Positions 28,720 to 38,129 of a DNA stretch of 41,912 nt are shown here, piece by piece (position 1 is the stretch's first letter; every line of letters begins with the position of its first letter). Made by a program: the position numbers and the translations under genes. Source of the stretch: Pseudomonadota bacterium (GTDB lineage: Bacteria > Pseudomonadota > Gammaproteobacteria > Thiotrichales > Thiotrichaceae); the NCBI GenBank assembly GCA_002747435.1, contig PDPH01000018.1, positions 1-41,912 on the forward strand, given 5' to 3'. Below the pieces are notes generated by a model that saw only the letters and a program-made list of their open reading frames with translations, was not told where the DNA came from and made no database searches.

Positions 28720-29358
28720 CTAACTAACTTGCCATTCAATTTGGTCATAGCCTAATTGTTTAGCAAGATAAGCACATAGATCGCCCGTCAACTCTAGCGC
28801 ATTGTCCGGCATGCCCCAATCGCAACATTGCGTTACTTGTAAGCCCGGATAACCACAGGGATTAATGCGTTGAAATGGCTCTGTATCCATACACACATTC
28901 AAACCTAAACCGTGATACGTACAGCCTTTGCTCACTCGCAAACCTAAAGCAGCCACTTTACGGTTATCAATATACACCCCAGGCGCCTTTCTATTACCCA
29001 ATCCACTCACTTGATAGTGTGCGAGTAAATCAATAATCGCTTGCTCAATCCGCACGACTAATTCGCGCACACCCAAGCCTTTGCGCCTAATATCCAGCAA
29101 CAAGTAAACGATTAACTGCCCGGGGCCGTGATAAGTCACTTGTCCCCCTCGATCCACTTGAATCACTGGAATATCGCCCGCCGCTAAAACATGTTCGTGT
29201 TTAGCATTACGTCCTAAAGTAAAGACGGGGCGATGTTCTAATAACCACAATTCATCCTGTGTGTCTGCGGTGCGCTCGCATGTGAATGTTTGCATTTGTT
29301 GCCAGACCCCATGATAGTCTAGCCCTGTCCCCAAATAACGGGCAACTATATTGCCCAC
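28720..29358 (-). CDS. lipB: Octanoyltransferase
   Basis: Moves the octanoyl group from acyl carrier protein to lipoyl domains, the first step of protein lipoylation. The 212 residues contain RGGQVTYHGPGQL (70-82), the catalytic Lys134 (DNRKVAALG) and the catalytic Cys168 (NPCGYPGL). Start is GTG at 29358, inside the end of the ybeD-like gene (13-base overlap), so translation is probably coupled. The usual partner lipA does not follow; the gene ends against coq7. Confidence 0.96.
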   Translation of the reverse strand: MGNIVARYLGTGLDYHGVWQQMQTFTCERTADTQDELWLLEHRPVFTLGRNAKHEHVLAAGDIPVIQVDRGGQVTYHGPGQLIVYLLLDIRRKGLGVRELVVRIEQAIIDLLAHYQVSGLGNRKAPGVYIDNRKVAALGLRVSKGCTYHGLGLNVCMDTEPFQRINPCGYPGLQVTQCCDWGMPDNALELTGDLCAYLAKQLGYDQIEWQVS

Positions 29359-29624
29359 AGTACTAACTCACAATCACGCAAATCGCGGTAAATCGCATCC
29401 AACTGTTCCCGACTCGTTGCTGTAATCGCCAAAGTAAAACTATGGTATTTGCCTGTTCGGCTTTCATTGCGACGCACATTAACATCAAACACAAACTCAG
29501 GGTCATGGCGCTGTGCGATTTCCAAAATACGCTCCGTCAAAGCGTTCCCTGCCTGCCCTACTACCTTGATTGGAAAAGCACAGGGAAAATCCATAACAAG
29601 CTCTGAGCGGGAAAATTCATCCAT
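29346..29624 (-). CDS. DUF493 (YbeD-like) protein
   Basis: Small cytoplasmic protein of the DUF493/YbeD family, an ACT-like fold of unknown biochemical role. It is almost always found between dacA and lipB, as here. ATG 29624 gives 92 residues and has AAGGAG at the right distance; the longer frame from 29648 lacks such a site. Visible family features are FPCAFPIKVVG and SRTGKYHSFTLAITATS. It starts 48 bases after dacA. Confidence 0.88.
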   Translation of the reverse strand: MDEFSRSELVMDFPCAFPIKVVGQAGNALTERILEIAQRHDPEFVFDVNVRRNESRTGKYHSFTLAITATSREQLDAIYRDLRDCELVLWAI

Positions 29625-29671
29625 GTCGGACTCCTTGAGAATACACACTCAATAAAATTCCCTTTAATAAC

Positions 29672-30862
29672 TCAATCAGCGAAGAACTTCTGCACACTGT
29701 CTGAAACGCGTCGCCACAAACCACCTTCGGCAATATCCTCCAAAGCTAACAAAGGCGCTTCTTTTAAGATCGTTTCTTGATCAGACAACACAATGCGCCC
29801 CAAAATATCACCACGACGAATGGGCGCAGTAATGGATTTGTCAAATTGAATCACGCCTTTCAATTGATCATAACGACCTTTAGGTAAGCTAACATAAAAA
29901 TCAGCAATCACGCCCGCTGCGACAGCGGGTTTTTCACCTTGCCAAATACGCACTTCAGATAAAGCATCACCTGCTTTATAAAGTTTATGCGTCTCAAAGG
30001 TACGGAAACCGAATTCCAATAGACGCTGACTAGTCTCAGAGCGGCTATTTTCATCCTTAGCGCCCAAAATGACAGAAATCAAGCGCATATTATCGCGCTT
30101 TGCTGAGGCTACTAAACAATAACCGGCTGATTCTGTATGGCCTGTTTTAACACCATCGACACTCGAATCACGCCATAACAGCTTATTGCGGTTATATTGC
30201 CTAATATTGTTATAAGTAAATTCTTTTTCTGAATACAGTTTATAACGCTCGGGAAACTCACTAATGAGAGCACGAGTTAAAGTCACAATATCGCGGGCTG
30301 TCGTATAGTGACGCTCACCAGGCCATCCAGAAACATTCTCATAATGCGTGCCTGTCATACCCAGTTCCTGAGCTGTCTCATTCATACGTTGCACAAACGC
30401 ACTTTCCGTACCTGCGACATGCTCAGCCAAAGCAACCGCTGCGTCATTACCTGACTGTACAATCAAACCACGCAGCATTTTTTCCATAGGGACTTTTTTG
30501 CCAGGCTCAACGAACATACGCGAACCTTTCATCTCCCAAGCTTTCTGGCTAATCAACACCTCGTCATCTATGCTGATCGCGCCTTTACTCAAATCACGGT
30601 AAATCAAATAAGCCGTCATAAGCTTAGTAATACTAGCAGGCTCTACGGTTTTATTTGGATTAAACGCCACCAACTCCTCACCGCTTTGAAAATCAACCAG
30701 TAAGAAACTATTCGCATCCACATCAGGCGCACCCGCAGCCAGTGAGACTACCTGATTATCAGAAGCAGGCGTACTCTGCTGAGCCGGTACTCCTGTTATT
30801 AAGCCAAATAAAAGCAAAGCTACTAAAACGATTTTTCCAAACATCCTGTCATACCAGATCAT
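29672..30862 (-). CDS. dacA: D-alanyl-D-alanine carboxypeptidase (PBP5/6 type)
   Basis: Trims the terminal D-Ala from peptidoglycan stem peptides in the periplasm. The 396 residues carry a signal peptide (IVLVALLLFGLITGVPAQ) and the three active-site motifs SITK (77-80), SGN (137-139) and KTG (239-241). A C-terminal beta domain follows, and the last helix (GGLWRRVSDSVQKFFAD) is amphipathic and should hold the enzyme to the inner membrane. Its ATG overlaps the rlpA stop (ATGA), so the two are translationally coupled. Confidence 0.97.
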   Translation of the reverse strand: MIWYDRMFGKIVLVALLLFGLITGVPAQQSTPASDNQVVSLAAGAPDVDANSFLLVDFQSGEELVAFNPNKTVEPASITKLMTAYLIYRDLSKGAISIDDEVLISQKAWEMKGSRMFVEPGKKVPMEKMLRGLIVQSGNDAAVALAEHVAGTESAFVQRMNETAQELGMTGTHYENVSGWPGERHYTTARDIVTLTRALISEFPERYKLYSEKEFTYNNIRQYNRNKLLWRDSSVDGVKTGHTESAGYCLVASAKRDNMRLISVILGAKDENSRSETSQRLLEFGFRTFETHKLYKAGDALSEVRIWQGEKPAVAAGVIADFYVSLPKGRYDQLKGVIQFDKSITAPIRRGDILGRIVLSDQETILKEAPLLALEDIAEGGLWRRVSDSVQKFFAD

Positions 30863-31758
30863 TGTTCCACCTCAACAACCCTGAAGGTTGCCAACCCGTT
30901 ACTTTCAAGCGTGTCCTTAACATTATCAATTTGATCTTGCACATATAATGGACCAATGCGCACTTGATGCAAAGTTCGCCCTTTCAATACTGCTGTAGCC
31001 ATTTCTGTCTTGCTTAAACCTACAGAGGTCAAACGTACAAACATATCCAAGGCATCTTCCTGGGTTTCATAATTATCGATAACCACATAAAAGCTTGTAC
31101 CACTTTGCTTAGCCCGTTCAATTTCACGCGCTTGAGCAGGTGTTAATCTCTTCTTGCGTTTAGGTGGCAGAGTAGCTTGGGGTGATGTCGCAACAGCGAC
31201 AGGAGGACGAGCCACTGAAAGACTGGACTGCCCCTGCTCATCCAAACCCTCTATACGCACTTTAGCGACACCACCTTTGCCACCCGTCATACCTAAAGCA
31301 TTTGCTGCTGCAAATGACAGTTGAATTAAGCCTTTATTGTCAAATGGGCCACGATCATTGACTCGTACAATAACAGAGCGACCGTTCCCCAAATGTGTAA
31401 CCCTGACAAAACTGGGCAATGGCAAAGTACGATGTGCCGCTGAAAACGCATTCATATCAAAACGCTCACAACCTGCGGTTTCCGTCCCTTGGTACTCAGC
31501 GCCATACCATGTCGCTAGACCTTCTTCCACATAAGTGCTTGCTGTTGACAAAACCTGATAAGTTTTACCGTTCAGAGAATAACTAGGCTCATTTCCACAG
31601 GTTTTGCGGCTATCCACTTGCAAGGGTGGAACAGAAACAGCGCTTAAATCATCCTGATCGTTTTGTTGTGGCAACCAACTACAGCCAGTCAGCAAGCCAA
31701 AGACAGCAAGCCCTACTGCCCGAATTATTTGTTGTTTTCCAATCATCGTTATTATCAT
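30859..31758 (-). CDS. rlpA: RlpA septal lytic transglycosylase-type lipoprotein
   Basis: Outer-membrane lipoprotein which, in Pseudomonas, cleaves glycan strands lacking stem peptides at the septum. ATG 31758 is preferred (299 residues; a TTG at 31776 and an ATG at 31746 are alternatives, none with a good ribosome site). Lipobox LLTGC; double-psi beta-barrel domain with GLATWYG, SAAHRTLPLPS and VRVNDRGPF; a basic Pro/Lys-rich linker; and a C-terminal SPOR domain (YVVIDNYETQEDALDMF to TFRVVEVE) that binds denuded glycan. Lies 68 bases after rodA. Confidence 0.92.
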   Translation of the reverse strand: MIITMIGKQQIIRAVGLAVFGLLTGCSWLPQQNDQDDLSAVSVPPLQVDSRKTCGNEPSYSLNGKTYQVLSTASTYVEEGLATWYGAEYQGTETAGCERFDMNAFSAAHRTLPLPSFVRVTHLGNGRSVIVRVNDRGPFDNKGLIQLSFAAANALGMTGGKGGVAKVRIEGLDEQGQSSLSVARPPVAVATSPQATLPPKRKKRLTPAQAREIERAKQSGTSFYVVIDNYETQEDALDMFVRLTSVGLSKTEMATAVLKGRTLHQVRIGPLYVQDQIDNVKDTLESNGLATFRVVEVEQ

Positions 31759-31826
31759 GTTTAATCCATTCAACAATCGCCCCGCCTTGAGTCTAACACA
31801 GACCCTAGCCGAAAAAACCCCAAACG

Positions 31827-32939
31827 CTAGCTTTCCGCTTGATAAATACGTTTACGCTTTTTCATACCCATAATGATACCAAATGCACTCATCAGCGTAA
31901 CAATAGAAGTCCCGCCATAACTTACCAGAGGCAAAGGCACGCCTACGACGGGCAATACGCCACTGACCATCCCAGTATTGACCAAAAGGTAAATAAAAAA
32001 GGTTAAGCTCAAACTACCTGCTAATAAACGTGCGAAGGTATCCTCCCCCTTAGAGGCCAAATACAAACCACGAAAAATAATAAAAGTATACAAACCCATC
32101 AGTAATAAATTACCAACGAAACCAAACTCTTCCCCAAAAACCGCAAAAATAAAGTCAGTATGCCGCTCAGGTAAGAAGTCTAAATGCGATTGGTCTCCAT
32201 GCAACCAACCTTTACCCTCAAGACCGCCAGAACCAATTGCTATTTTGGATTGATGAATATGATAACCAGTCCCTTGCAAATCAGCTTCCTGATTAAGCAG
32301 TGTTAAGACTCTTTGTTGTTGATAATCACGCAATACATAAAAGAACATTAAGGGAGCCGCCACTGCAACCATCACCATAGCCCCCCCCATCAACCACCAA
32401 GAAATACCCGCTAAATAAATAACAAACAAACCGGACACCGCAATCAACAAAGCTGTACCCAAATCAGGTTGTTTCATAATAAAAACCGCTGGCAACATCA
32501 CAATCACGAGTGCCAGTAAAATATCGGTAAATTTAGGAGGCAAGGAACGATCTGAAAAGAAATAAGCCACCATCATAGGCACAGCCAACTTCATCACTTC
32601 AGAGGGTTGGAAATCAATGCCGACATACAACCAACGTTGAGCACCTTTTTTGGTAACCCCAACCAACAACACCAAAATCAGCAGAAAAACACCTGCACCA
32701 TATATCCATACGGCAAACTGCCTCAAGGTCTTGCTACGAACTTGGGAGAATATCAACATGGCCAGCACACCCACTGCAAAGTTAATACCTTGGCGGAATA
32801 ATAAGGAATTACTCTCATCCCCAGCACTATAAAGTGTGACGCCCCCCCAAAAAATCAGCAAAGACAAAGCAGCCAATAATACAGGATCAATACGCTGCAC
32901 CATGCGTACTACAGAAGGTGGCAGCAAACCACTAATCAC
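31827..32939 (-). CDS. rodA: Rod-shape glycosyltransferase RodA
   Basis: SEDS-family peptidoglycan polymerase that works with PBP2 in side-wall growth. The 370 residues have about ten membrane helices, with the family motifs RWLYVGIDFQPSEVMKLA, KQPDLGTALLI and the C-terminal GVPLPLVSYGGTS. The start is GTG 32939, which overlaps the mrdA stop by 4 bases (GTGA) and has GGGGGA upstream, so the pair is coupled. The conserved Glu-x-Gly-Phe loop (FGEEFGFVGN) is also present. Confidence 0.96.
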   Translation of the reverse strand: MISGLLPPSVVRMVQRIDPVLLAALSLLIFWGGVTLYSAGDESNSLLFRQGINFAVGVLAMLIFSQVRSKTLRQFAVWIYGAGVFLLILVLLVGVTKKGAQRWLYVGIDFQPSEVMKLAVPMMVAYFFSDRSLPPKFTDILLALVIVMLPAVFIMKQPDLGTALLIAVSGLFVIYLAGISWWLMGGAMVMVAVAAPLMFFYVLRDYQQQRVLTLLNQEADLQGTGYHIHQSKIAIGSGGLEGKGWLHGDQSHLDFLPERHTDFIFAVFGEEFGFVGNLLLMGLYTFIIFRGLYLASKGEDTFARLLAGSLSLTFFIYLLVNTGMVSGVLPVVGVPLPLVSYGGTSIVTLMSAFGIIMGMKKRKRIYQAES

Positions 32940-34876
32940 CGATCAATCCCCCCACTACGCCGCGTAGCGCCAGCTTCTGCCTCAGACTCTTCGTCATTAT
33001 ATTTTTCCAGTAAATAAGCATCCATGATTTTACGAGCCAATGGCGCGGCAGTTGAACTACCACCACCACCATTTTCAACAATGACTGCAACTGCAATTCG
33101 CGGTGCTTCAGCAGGTGCAAAACCAACAAATAAAGCATGATCATGCAACCGCTTGTCTAGTTTAGAAGCATCATAACGAGCGTTTTGCGCCAAACCAAAC
33201 ACCTGTGCGGTTCCCGTTTTACCGGCTATTTTGTAAGGTGCTTTCTTACCAACACGACGCGCTGTACCATAAGTAGAGTGCATGACATTGATCATGCCAT
33301 TTACGACTGAATTCCAATGTGCCTTATCCTCCATAGACACATCCGCCAGAACTTCCGGCTTCAACGTAATCAAAGGAGCATCTTTCGACGCACTATAGCC
33401 ACGCAACAAACGTGGACGAATGCGTTTTCCACGCATGGCAATGATTGAAGTGGCATGCGCCAACTGTAAGGGCGTTGCCAACCAATAACCCTGCCCGATA
33501 CCAATATTAACCGTATCACCCGGATACCAATTTTGGCTGTGGCGGCGCTGTTTCCAAGCCGGCGTAGGCATTAAACCGCCTGACTCAGAAGGCAAGTCAA
33601 CCCCCGTCGGCTCACCAAAACCAAAACGCTTCATATAAGCAGAGAATCTATCGATACCCATACGATAAGCAAGGTCATAAAAATAAGTATCACAGGACTC
33701 CGCAATGGCGTGATTCAGATCAACCATACCATGTCCTGAGCGTTTCCAATCGCGGTAGCGGTGACGGTGGCCTGGTATTTGGAAAAAGCCAGGGTCATAA
33801 ATCGTTTTACCCGCCCATACCACCTTTTCATGCAGACCAGCCATTGCAACCATTGGCTTAATCGTTGAACCTGGTGGATAAGCACCTTGCAAAGCACGGT
33901 TATACAAAGGACGATCAGGATCATCACGCAATTTAGAGTAATTTTTATGCGAGATACCATCAACGAATAAGTTGGGATCAAAAGTTGGCACACTGGCTAA
34001 AGCCAAAATTTCTCCCGTCTGCGGCTCAATCGCAACAATCGCACCACGTTCCCCTTTTAATAAAGACTCCGCTTTAAGCTGCAAACGAATATCCAAACCC
34101 AAGGTCAGATTTTCACCAGCAATTGGGTTCTTTTTATCCAATATATCCTGATGCTGGCCGTGAGCGTCTACCCGTACTAAGGTATAACCTGTAACACCGT
34201 GTAAACGCTCCTCATGCGCTGCCTCAATACCGATCTTGCCAATATGGGTACTGCCGGCATACTCATCAGCGTCCACCCGTGTTAAATCACGTTCGTCAAT
34301 ACGTCCAACATAACCAACGACATGGCTAGCAATTTCCAGCAGGGGATAATAACGCTGCATACGCCGCACAAGGTAAACACCTGAAAAACGAGGCTGATTG
34401 ACCGCAAACATAGACACTTCATCATCACTCATGTTTTCTTTTAAAGGCGTGGATTGATAGCGACTGAGATTGCCGACCTTCTGCTTAAAAATACGAATTT
34501 CTTTTTCACTTAATGGAACAATGCGGTTGAGCCGTTCCAATAAAATATCCAGATCAGCCATACTTTTACGGCCATCACCATTCTGATCTTCAATATTGTC
34601 GCGCACGACTTCCAATACGTATTGCGCCTTATTATCCGCAAGCAGCACACCATTGCGGTCATAAATCTGCCCGCGTGTCGGTGGAATAGGAATATGTTTT
34701 TGATAGTTTTTCTCAGATAAAGCCGTATAGTGTTGGTGATCTTTTACTTGAAGAAAGTAAAGGCGCAGCACAATAGCCAGCAATGCACACAGCACAATAA
34801 CAGCCGCCACAATAGCGCGCGAATTAAACAAAATCTGCTCGTCGCGCTCGGTTTTAATGGAAAGACGCTCGCCCAT
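32936..34876 (-). CDS. mrdA: Penicillin-binding protein 2 (elongation transpeptidase)
   Basis: Class B PBP that crosslinks peptidoglycan during elongation, partner of RodA. The 646 residues have one N-terminal membrane helix (AIVAAVIVLCALLAIVLRLYF), the pedestal domain with TRGQIYDRNG, and the transpeptidase motifs STIK (337-340), SCD (394-396) and KTGT (554-557). A short insertion at 93-110 (EDQNGDGRKSMAD, 96-108) resembles an EF-hand calcium loop. The C-terminal tail is polar. It is first in the cell-wall cluster mrdA-rodA-rlpA-dacA-ybeD-lipB. Confidence 0.97.
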   Translation of the reverse strand: MGERLSIKTERDEQILFNSRAIVAAVIVLCALLAIVLRLYFLQVKDHQHYTALSEKNYQKHIPIPPTRGQIYDRNGVLLADNKAQYVLEVVRDNIEDQNGDGRKSMADLDILLERLNRIVPLSEKEIRIFKQKVGNLSRYQSTPLKENMSDDEVSMFAVNQPRFSGVYLVRRMQRYYPLLEIASHVVGYVGRIDERDLTRVDADEYAGSTHIGKIGIEAAHEERLHGVTGYTLVRVDAHGQHQDILDKKNPIAGENLTLGLDIRLQLKAESLLKGERGAIVAIEPQTGEILALASVPTFDPNLFVDGISHKNYSKLRDDPDRPLYNRALQGAYPPGSTIKPMVAMAGLHEKVVWAGKTIYDPGFFQIPGHRHRYRDWKRSGHGMVDLNHAIAESCDTYFYDLAYRMGIDRFSAYMKRFGFGEPTGVDLPSESGGLMPTPAWKQRRHSQNWYPGDTVNIGIGQGYWLATPLQLAHATSIIAMRGKRIRPRLLRGYSASKDAPLITLKPEVLADVSMEDKAHWNSVVNGMINVMHSTYGTARRVGKKAPYKIAGKTGTAQVFGLAQNARYDASKLDKRLHDHALFVGFAPAEAPRIAVAVIVENGGGGSSTAAPLARKIMDAYLLEKYNDEESEAEAGATRRSGGIDR

Positions 34877-35062
34877 GCTACTGCCAAAAATTGATTTTGA
34901 AGAAAATGGCTTAATATACAGATTTAATTTTAAGAACTAATGTCAGTAAGAATTAAATATAAGCGTTTAGAGCAACTGTAGCCCTTGCTGGGCATCTGTG
35001 TGCTTAATCACCAGAAACCCAGCAAATATTTTGACCTTAGGCAATCTTAAGTGCCATGCCAA

Positions 35063-35596
35063 TCAGGCTTGTTCTTCATAGCGACGAATACTATCCAAAA
35101 TCTCTTGTTTAGCCGCCTCTGCATCCGCCCAACCATCGACTTTGACCCATTTGCCAGGCTCTAGTTCTTTATAGCGCTCGAAGAAGTGCTGGATTTGTTG
35201 AATTAATAATTCTGGCAATTGCGTATAAGAAGTAATGTTCTTGTACTCAGGTGACAATTTGCCCGCAGGCACAGCGACTATTTTTGCATCTTGACCCGCC
35301 TCATCCGACATATTTAAAACACCAACCGGGCGCGCCGGGATGACACAAGCGTGAACCAGCGGTACAGGTGTTACCACTAACACATCCACAGGATCGCCAT
35401 CATCTGACAAAGTATGGGGTACAAAACCATAGTTAGCAGGGTAAAACATCGGCGCAGACATAAAACGATCAACCAATAAAGCTCCACTTTCTTTGTCTAC
35501 TTCGTATTTTACGGGTGAAGACTGCGCTGGAATCTCAATAATAACATTGACTGACTCGGGTACATCTTTACCTACTGCAATTTTGTCCATATTCAT
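35063..35596 (-). CDS. ppa: Inorganic pyrophosphatase (family I)
   Basis: Hydrolyses pyrophosphate released by biosynthesis, in the cytoplasm. From ATG 35596 (AAGG upstream) the product is 177 residues, like E. coli Ppa. It has the metal-binding motif DDGDPVDVL, the stretch [26 protein letters not shown] and the C-terminal [20 protein letters not shown] longer frame up to 35656 (GTG) has no family similarity in the extra part. It diverges from adk. Confidence 0.96.
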   Translation of the reverse strand: MNMDKIAVGKDVPESVNVIIEIPAQSSPVKYEVDKESGALLVDRFMSAPMFYPANYGFVPHTLSDDGDPVDVLVVTPVPLVHACVIPARPVGVLNMSDEAGQDAKIVAVPAGKLSPEYKNITSYTQLPELLIQQIQHFFERYKELEPGKWVKVDGWADAEAAKQEILDSIRRYEEQA

Positions 35597-35626
35597 GTCT
35601 GATCTACCTTTGGTTAAAATAAGGCT

Positions 35627-35632
35627 ATTATA
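35627..35632 (-). promoter_or_regulatory. Probable -10 element of ppa
   Basis: A perfect TATAAT on the minus strand lies 31 bases upstream of the ppa start. No good -35 box is seen at 16-18 bases, so an activator or an unusual -35 may be used. Confidence 0.35.
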
Positions 35633-35720
35633 GCGGCTGTTGAATCCAACTTGCACTGCAACATTTAATTAGAGTATAAGGAAACAACTTTAGATTGGAG
35701 CAGATAAGGAGTCTACAAAC

Positions 35721-36371
35721 ATGCGGATCGTCTTATTGGGCGCCCCGGGTTCTGGTAAAGGAACTCAGGCACAGCGTCTTACTAAAATTTATCATATCCC
35801 GCAAATTTCTACGGGAGACTTATTGCGTGCAGCAGTTAGTGCGGGCACTGAACTTGGCTTAAAAGCCAAACAAGCCATGGATGCTGGCGAACTCGTATCA
35901 GACGACATTGTACTTGGCATGATTCGTGAGCGCCTGCAAGAAACCGATGCAGCCGATGGCTTTGTACTAGATGGCTTTCCACGCAATCTAAGCCAAGCCG
36001 AAAGCTTGGATGCCTTACTGGAAGAAATAGGCCAACCCTTACAAGCAGGCTTATTAATTGATGTTGATTTTGACGTTTTACTAAAACGTTTAACAGGTCG
36101 CCTATCTTGCAAGGACTGTGGCGCTGTTTACAATACCTATTACTCACCACCGACACAGGAAGGCGTCTGTAATGCGTGTGGCAGTAATCATCTTTATCAT
36201 CGCGCGGATGACAATGAAGAGACGATTGGCAACCGCCTGAAAGTTTATGAAGTTAATACCGCCCCGCTCATTCATTACTATGATGAAAAAGGTTTACTTA
36301 AACGTGTTAATGGTATAGGTGAAATGAAAGCTATTAGTAATGCTATTAAAGCTGAACTCGATACACTCTGA
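35721..36371 (+). CDS. adk: Adenylate kinase
   Basis: Balances AMP, ADP and ATP in the cytoplasm. The 216 residues contain the P-loop GAPGSGKGT (7-15), DGFPRN (84-89), and a long LID domain. The LID carries four cysteines (130, 133, 150, 153) in two CxxC pairs, which suggests a zinc-stabilised LID; E. coli Adk lacks these. A clear AAGGAG precedes ATG 35721. It is followed after 18 bases by the DUF2058 gene. Confidence 0.98.
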   Translation: MRIVLLGAPGSGKGTQAQRLTKIYHIPQISTGDLLRAAVSAGTELGLKAKQAMDAGELVSDDIVLGMIRERLQETDAADGFVLDGFPRNLSQAESLDALLEEIGQPLQAGLLIDVDFDVLLKRLTGRLSCKDCGAVYNTYYSPPTQEGVCNACGSNHLYHRADDNEETIGNRLKVYEVNTAPLIHYYDEKGLLKRVNGIGEMKAISNAIKAELDTL

Positions 36372-36389
36372 TCAAAGCTAATCCATAAA

Positions 36390-37121
36390 ATGTCAAACTC
36401 GCTCAGTGAACAGTTGCTCAAAGCCGGCCTGATTAGCCAGGAACAAATTTCCCAAGCCGAGCAAGAAAAGCAGCAACAAAAGGAAAAAGCACGCGCCAAA
36501 GCCACTCAAGCTCGCTCATCCAATGCCCGCCCCGGCAAATCAACGATGAGTAAGGGTGAACGTCGCCCCCAGAAGATGCCGCAAAATGCTAACAAAACCG
36601 TTAAGCAAGCAGCCCCGGCAACGGACAAATCACGTCCATCGCGTCCGCCTTCTGATCTGGCGCAATTTTACCGTAAGCGCGACCAAGTGGAGCGTCAAGA
36701 GCGCGAAGCAGAGGAAAAGCGTCGCCGCGAACAAGCTGAACGGAAACGCCAGACCCGTCAGGCTATTCGTGAACTGATTGCTAATCATCAGCAAAATATT
36801 GCAGATGCGTCTATTCGCTACAATTTTGTGGTGGGAGAAACGGTCAAATATGTGTTTGTAACCGCAGCCCAACAAACGGAACTAGCAGCAGGTAATCTAG
36901 CGATTACGTTTATGGACGGCAAACGCTGTCTGATCCCTTTGGAAACAGCTACACAAATCAAAGCACTTGATCCAGATAAACTGGTGGTCATCAATGATCC
37001 TTCACAGGCAACTGAGCCTGACGAACTAGAACAGCTATTAGCAGTGGCTCATCAAGCTGAGTCAGCGTCAGACTTGGACGAACCACCTGCTGAGTCTAAA
37101 GCTGATAAAGACATGGCCTGA
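36390..37121 (+). CDS. DUF2058 (YaiL-like) nucleoprotein-type protein
   Basis: Member of the DUF2058/YaiL family; function not established. The 243 residues begin MSNSLSEQLLKAGLISQEQI, the family's N-terminal helix. Then comes a highly charged Lys/Arg/Gln/Glu-rich coiled-coil stretch (about 20-130), then a compact domain (IRYNFVVGETVKYVFVTAAQQTEL and CLIPLETATQIKALDPDKLV), and an acidic tail that is extra to the core. The composition suggests nucleic-acid binding (inference). The last 70 bases overlap the end of the convergent rsmI. Confidence 0.85.
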   Translation: MSNSLSEQLLKAGLISQEQISQAEQEKQQQKEKARAKATQARSSNARPGKSTMSKGERRPQKMPQNANKTVKQAAPATDKSRPSRPPSDLAQFYRKRDQVERQEREAEEKRRREQAERKRQTRQAIRELIANHQQNIADASIRYNFVVGETVKYVFVTAAQQTELAAGNLAITFMDGKRCLIPLETATQIKALDPDKLVVINDPSQATEPDELEQLLAVAHQAESASDLDEPPAESKADKDMA

Positions 37122-37939
37122 CGATAGAGATGATTCTTGGGCAGTCCGGTTAACCGGGCTGCAATACGGGCAAGTTGCTTGATCGGTAAGCCCTCTTCTA
37201 ACAAAACCTTCAATAAGGTTTCGTGCTCCAAGCTTACGGAAGTGGCGGTTGACCGAGCTTCTGCGCCGGCCAGCATCACCACAAACTCACCTTTTTGCAT
37301 ATAAGTATCATTAAGCATTTGCTCACGTAAAGCAGCACAACTGCCACGATACACTTGCTCATAAAGCTTTGTTAGCTCACGCGCCAAACTGATTTCACGC
37401 TCACCACCCAAAACCATAAGCACATCATCCAATAAAGCAGCAATGCGATGGCTAGACTCATAAAATATCAAGGTACGTTGTTCTTGCTTCAAATTTTCTA
37501 AAGCAACACGTCTCGCCGCCGGTTTGGCGGGCAAAAATCCTTCAAAAACAAAGCGATCACTTGGTAAGCCTGCCACCGATAAAGCTGCAATCAAAGCACT
37601 TGCACCAGGTATAGGAGCAACTCGATAACCGGCAGCGCTCACTGCTTTGACCAAACGGTAGCCAGGATCACTAATCAAGGGCGTGCCTGCATCACTGATT
37701 AAAGCCACATCCAGACCCTGCTCCAGCTCAGCCAGAATCTTGTCAATGCGTGCTGACTCATTATGCTCATGCAAACTGCTTAACGCGCTTTTTATGCCAA
37801 AATGCGTCAATAACCCCTGACTATTGCGTGTATCTTCAGCGTAGATTCTCTCTACAGAACTTAGAATCTGGATAGCACGGGCAGTCATATCGCCCAGATT
37901 ACCAATGGGTGTGGCAACAATATAAAGGGTAGAAGTCAT
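37052..37939 (-). CDS. rsmI: 16S rRNA (cytidine-1402-2'-O)-methyltransferase
   Basis: Methylates the ribose of C1402 in the decoding centre of 16S rRNA with S-adenosylmethionine. The 295 residues show the tetrapyrrole-methylase fold: LYIVATPIGNLGDMTARA, YAEDTRNSQGLL, LISDAGTPLISDPG and PIPGASALIAALSVAGLPSD. A Ser/Asp-rich C-terminal tail (SAGGSSKSDADSA) is coded in the part that overlaps the convergent DUF2058 gene. It diverges from lpoA, as in E. coli. Confidence 0.96.
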   Translation of the reverse strand: MTSTLYIVATPIGNLGDMTARAIQILSSVERIYAEDTRNSQGLLTHFGIKSALSSLHEHNESARIDKILAELEQGLDVALISDAGTPLISDPGYRLVKAVSAAGYRVAPIPGASALIAALSVAGLPSDRFVFEGFLPAKPAARRVALENLKQEQRTLIFYESSHRIAALLDDVLMVLGGEREISLARELTKLYEQVYRGSCAALREQMLNDTYMQKGEFVVMLAGAEARSTATSVSLEHETLLKVLLEEGLPIKQLARIAARLTGLPKNHLYRQAMSLSALDSAGGSSKSDADSA

Positions 37940-38129
37940 AAAATTACTCTAAATGACGCTTGTGTGAACTACTCAAAAGCAGGGACATTACTTATAATGA
38001 TAAACCTTTTAAAAAAACCGGCCAGCCTGACATAAAACTTAATAACTAATCAGGATAAAATCAGACTTCATCCTTATTCAGGGCTAAAGCCTTACCTTTA
38101 AATTTCGTTGAATTGCGGGACATTACAAC

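Noticed and set aside
34986..35024. Inverted repeat TGCTGGG/CCCAGCA after ppa as a terminator
   Set aside because: The loop is 25 bases and no T run follows on the minus strand, so it was not listed as a terminator.
37940..38129. RNase P RNA or another large RNA between rsmI and lpoA
   Set aside because: The gap is only 190 bases and shows none of the conserved RNase P segments; it is most likely the two divergent promoters.
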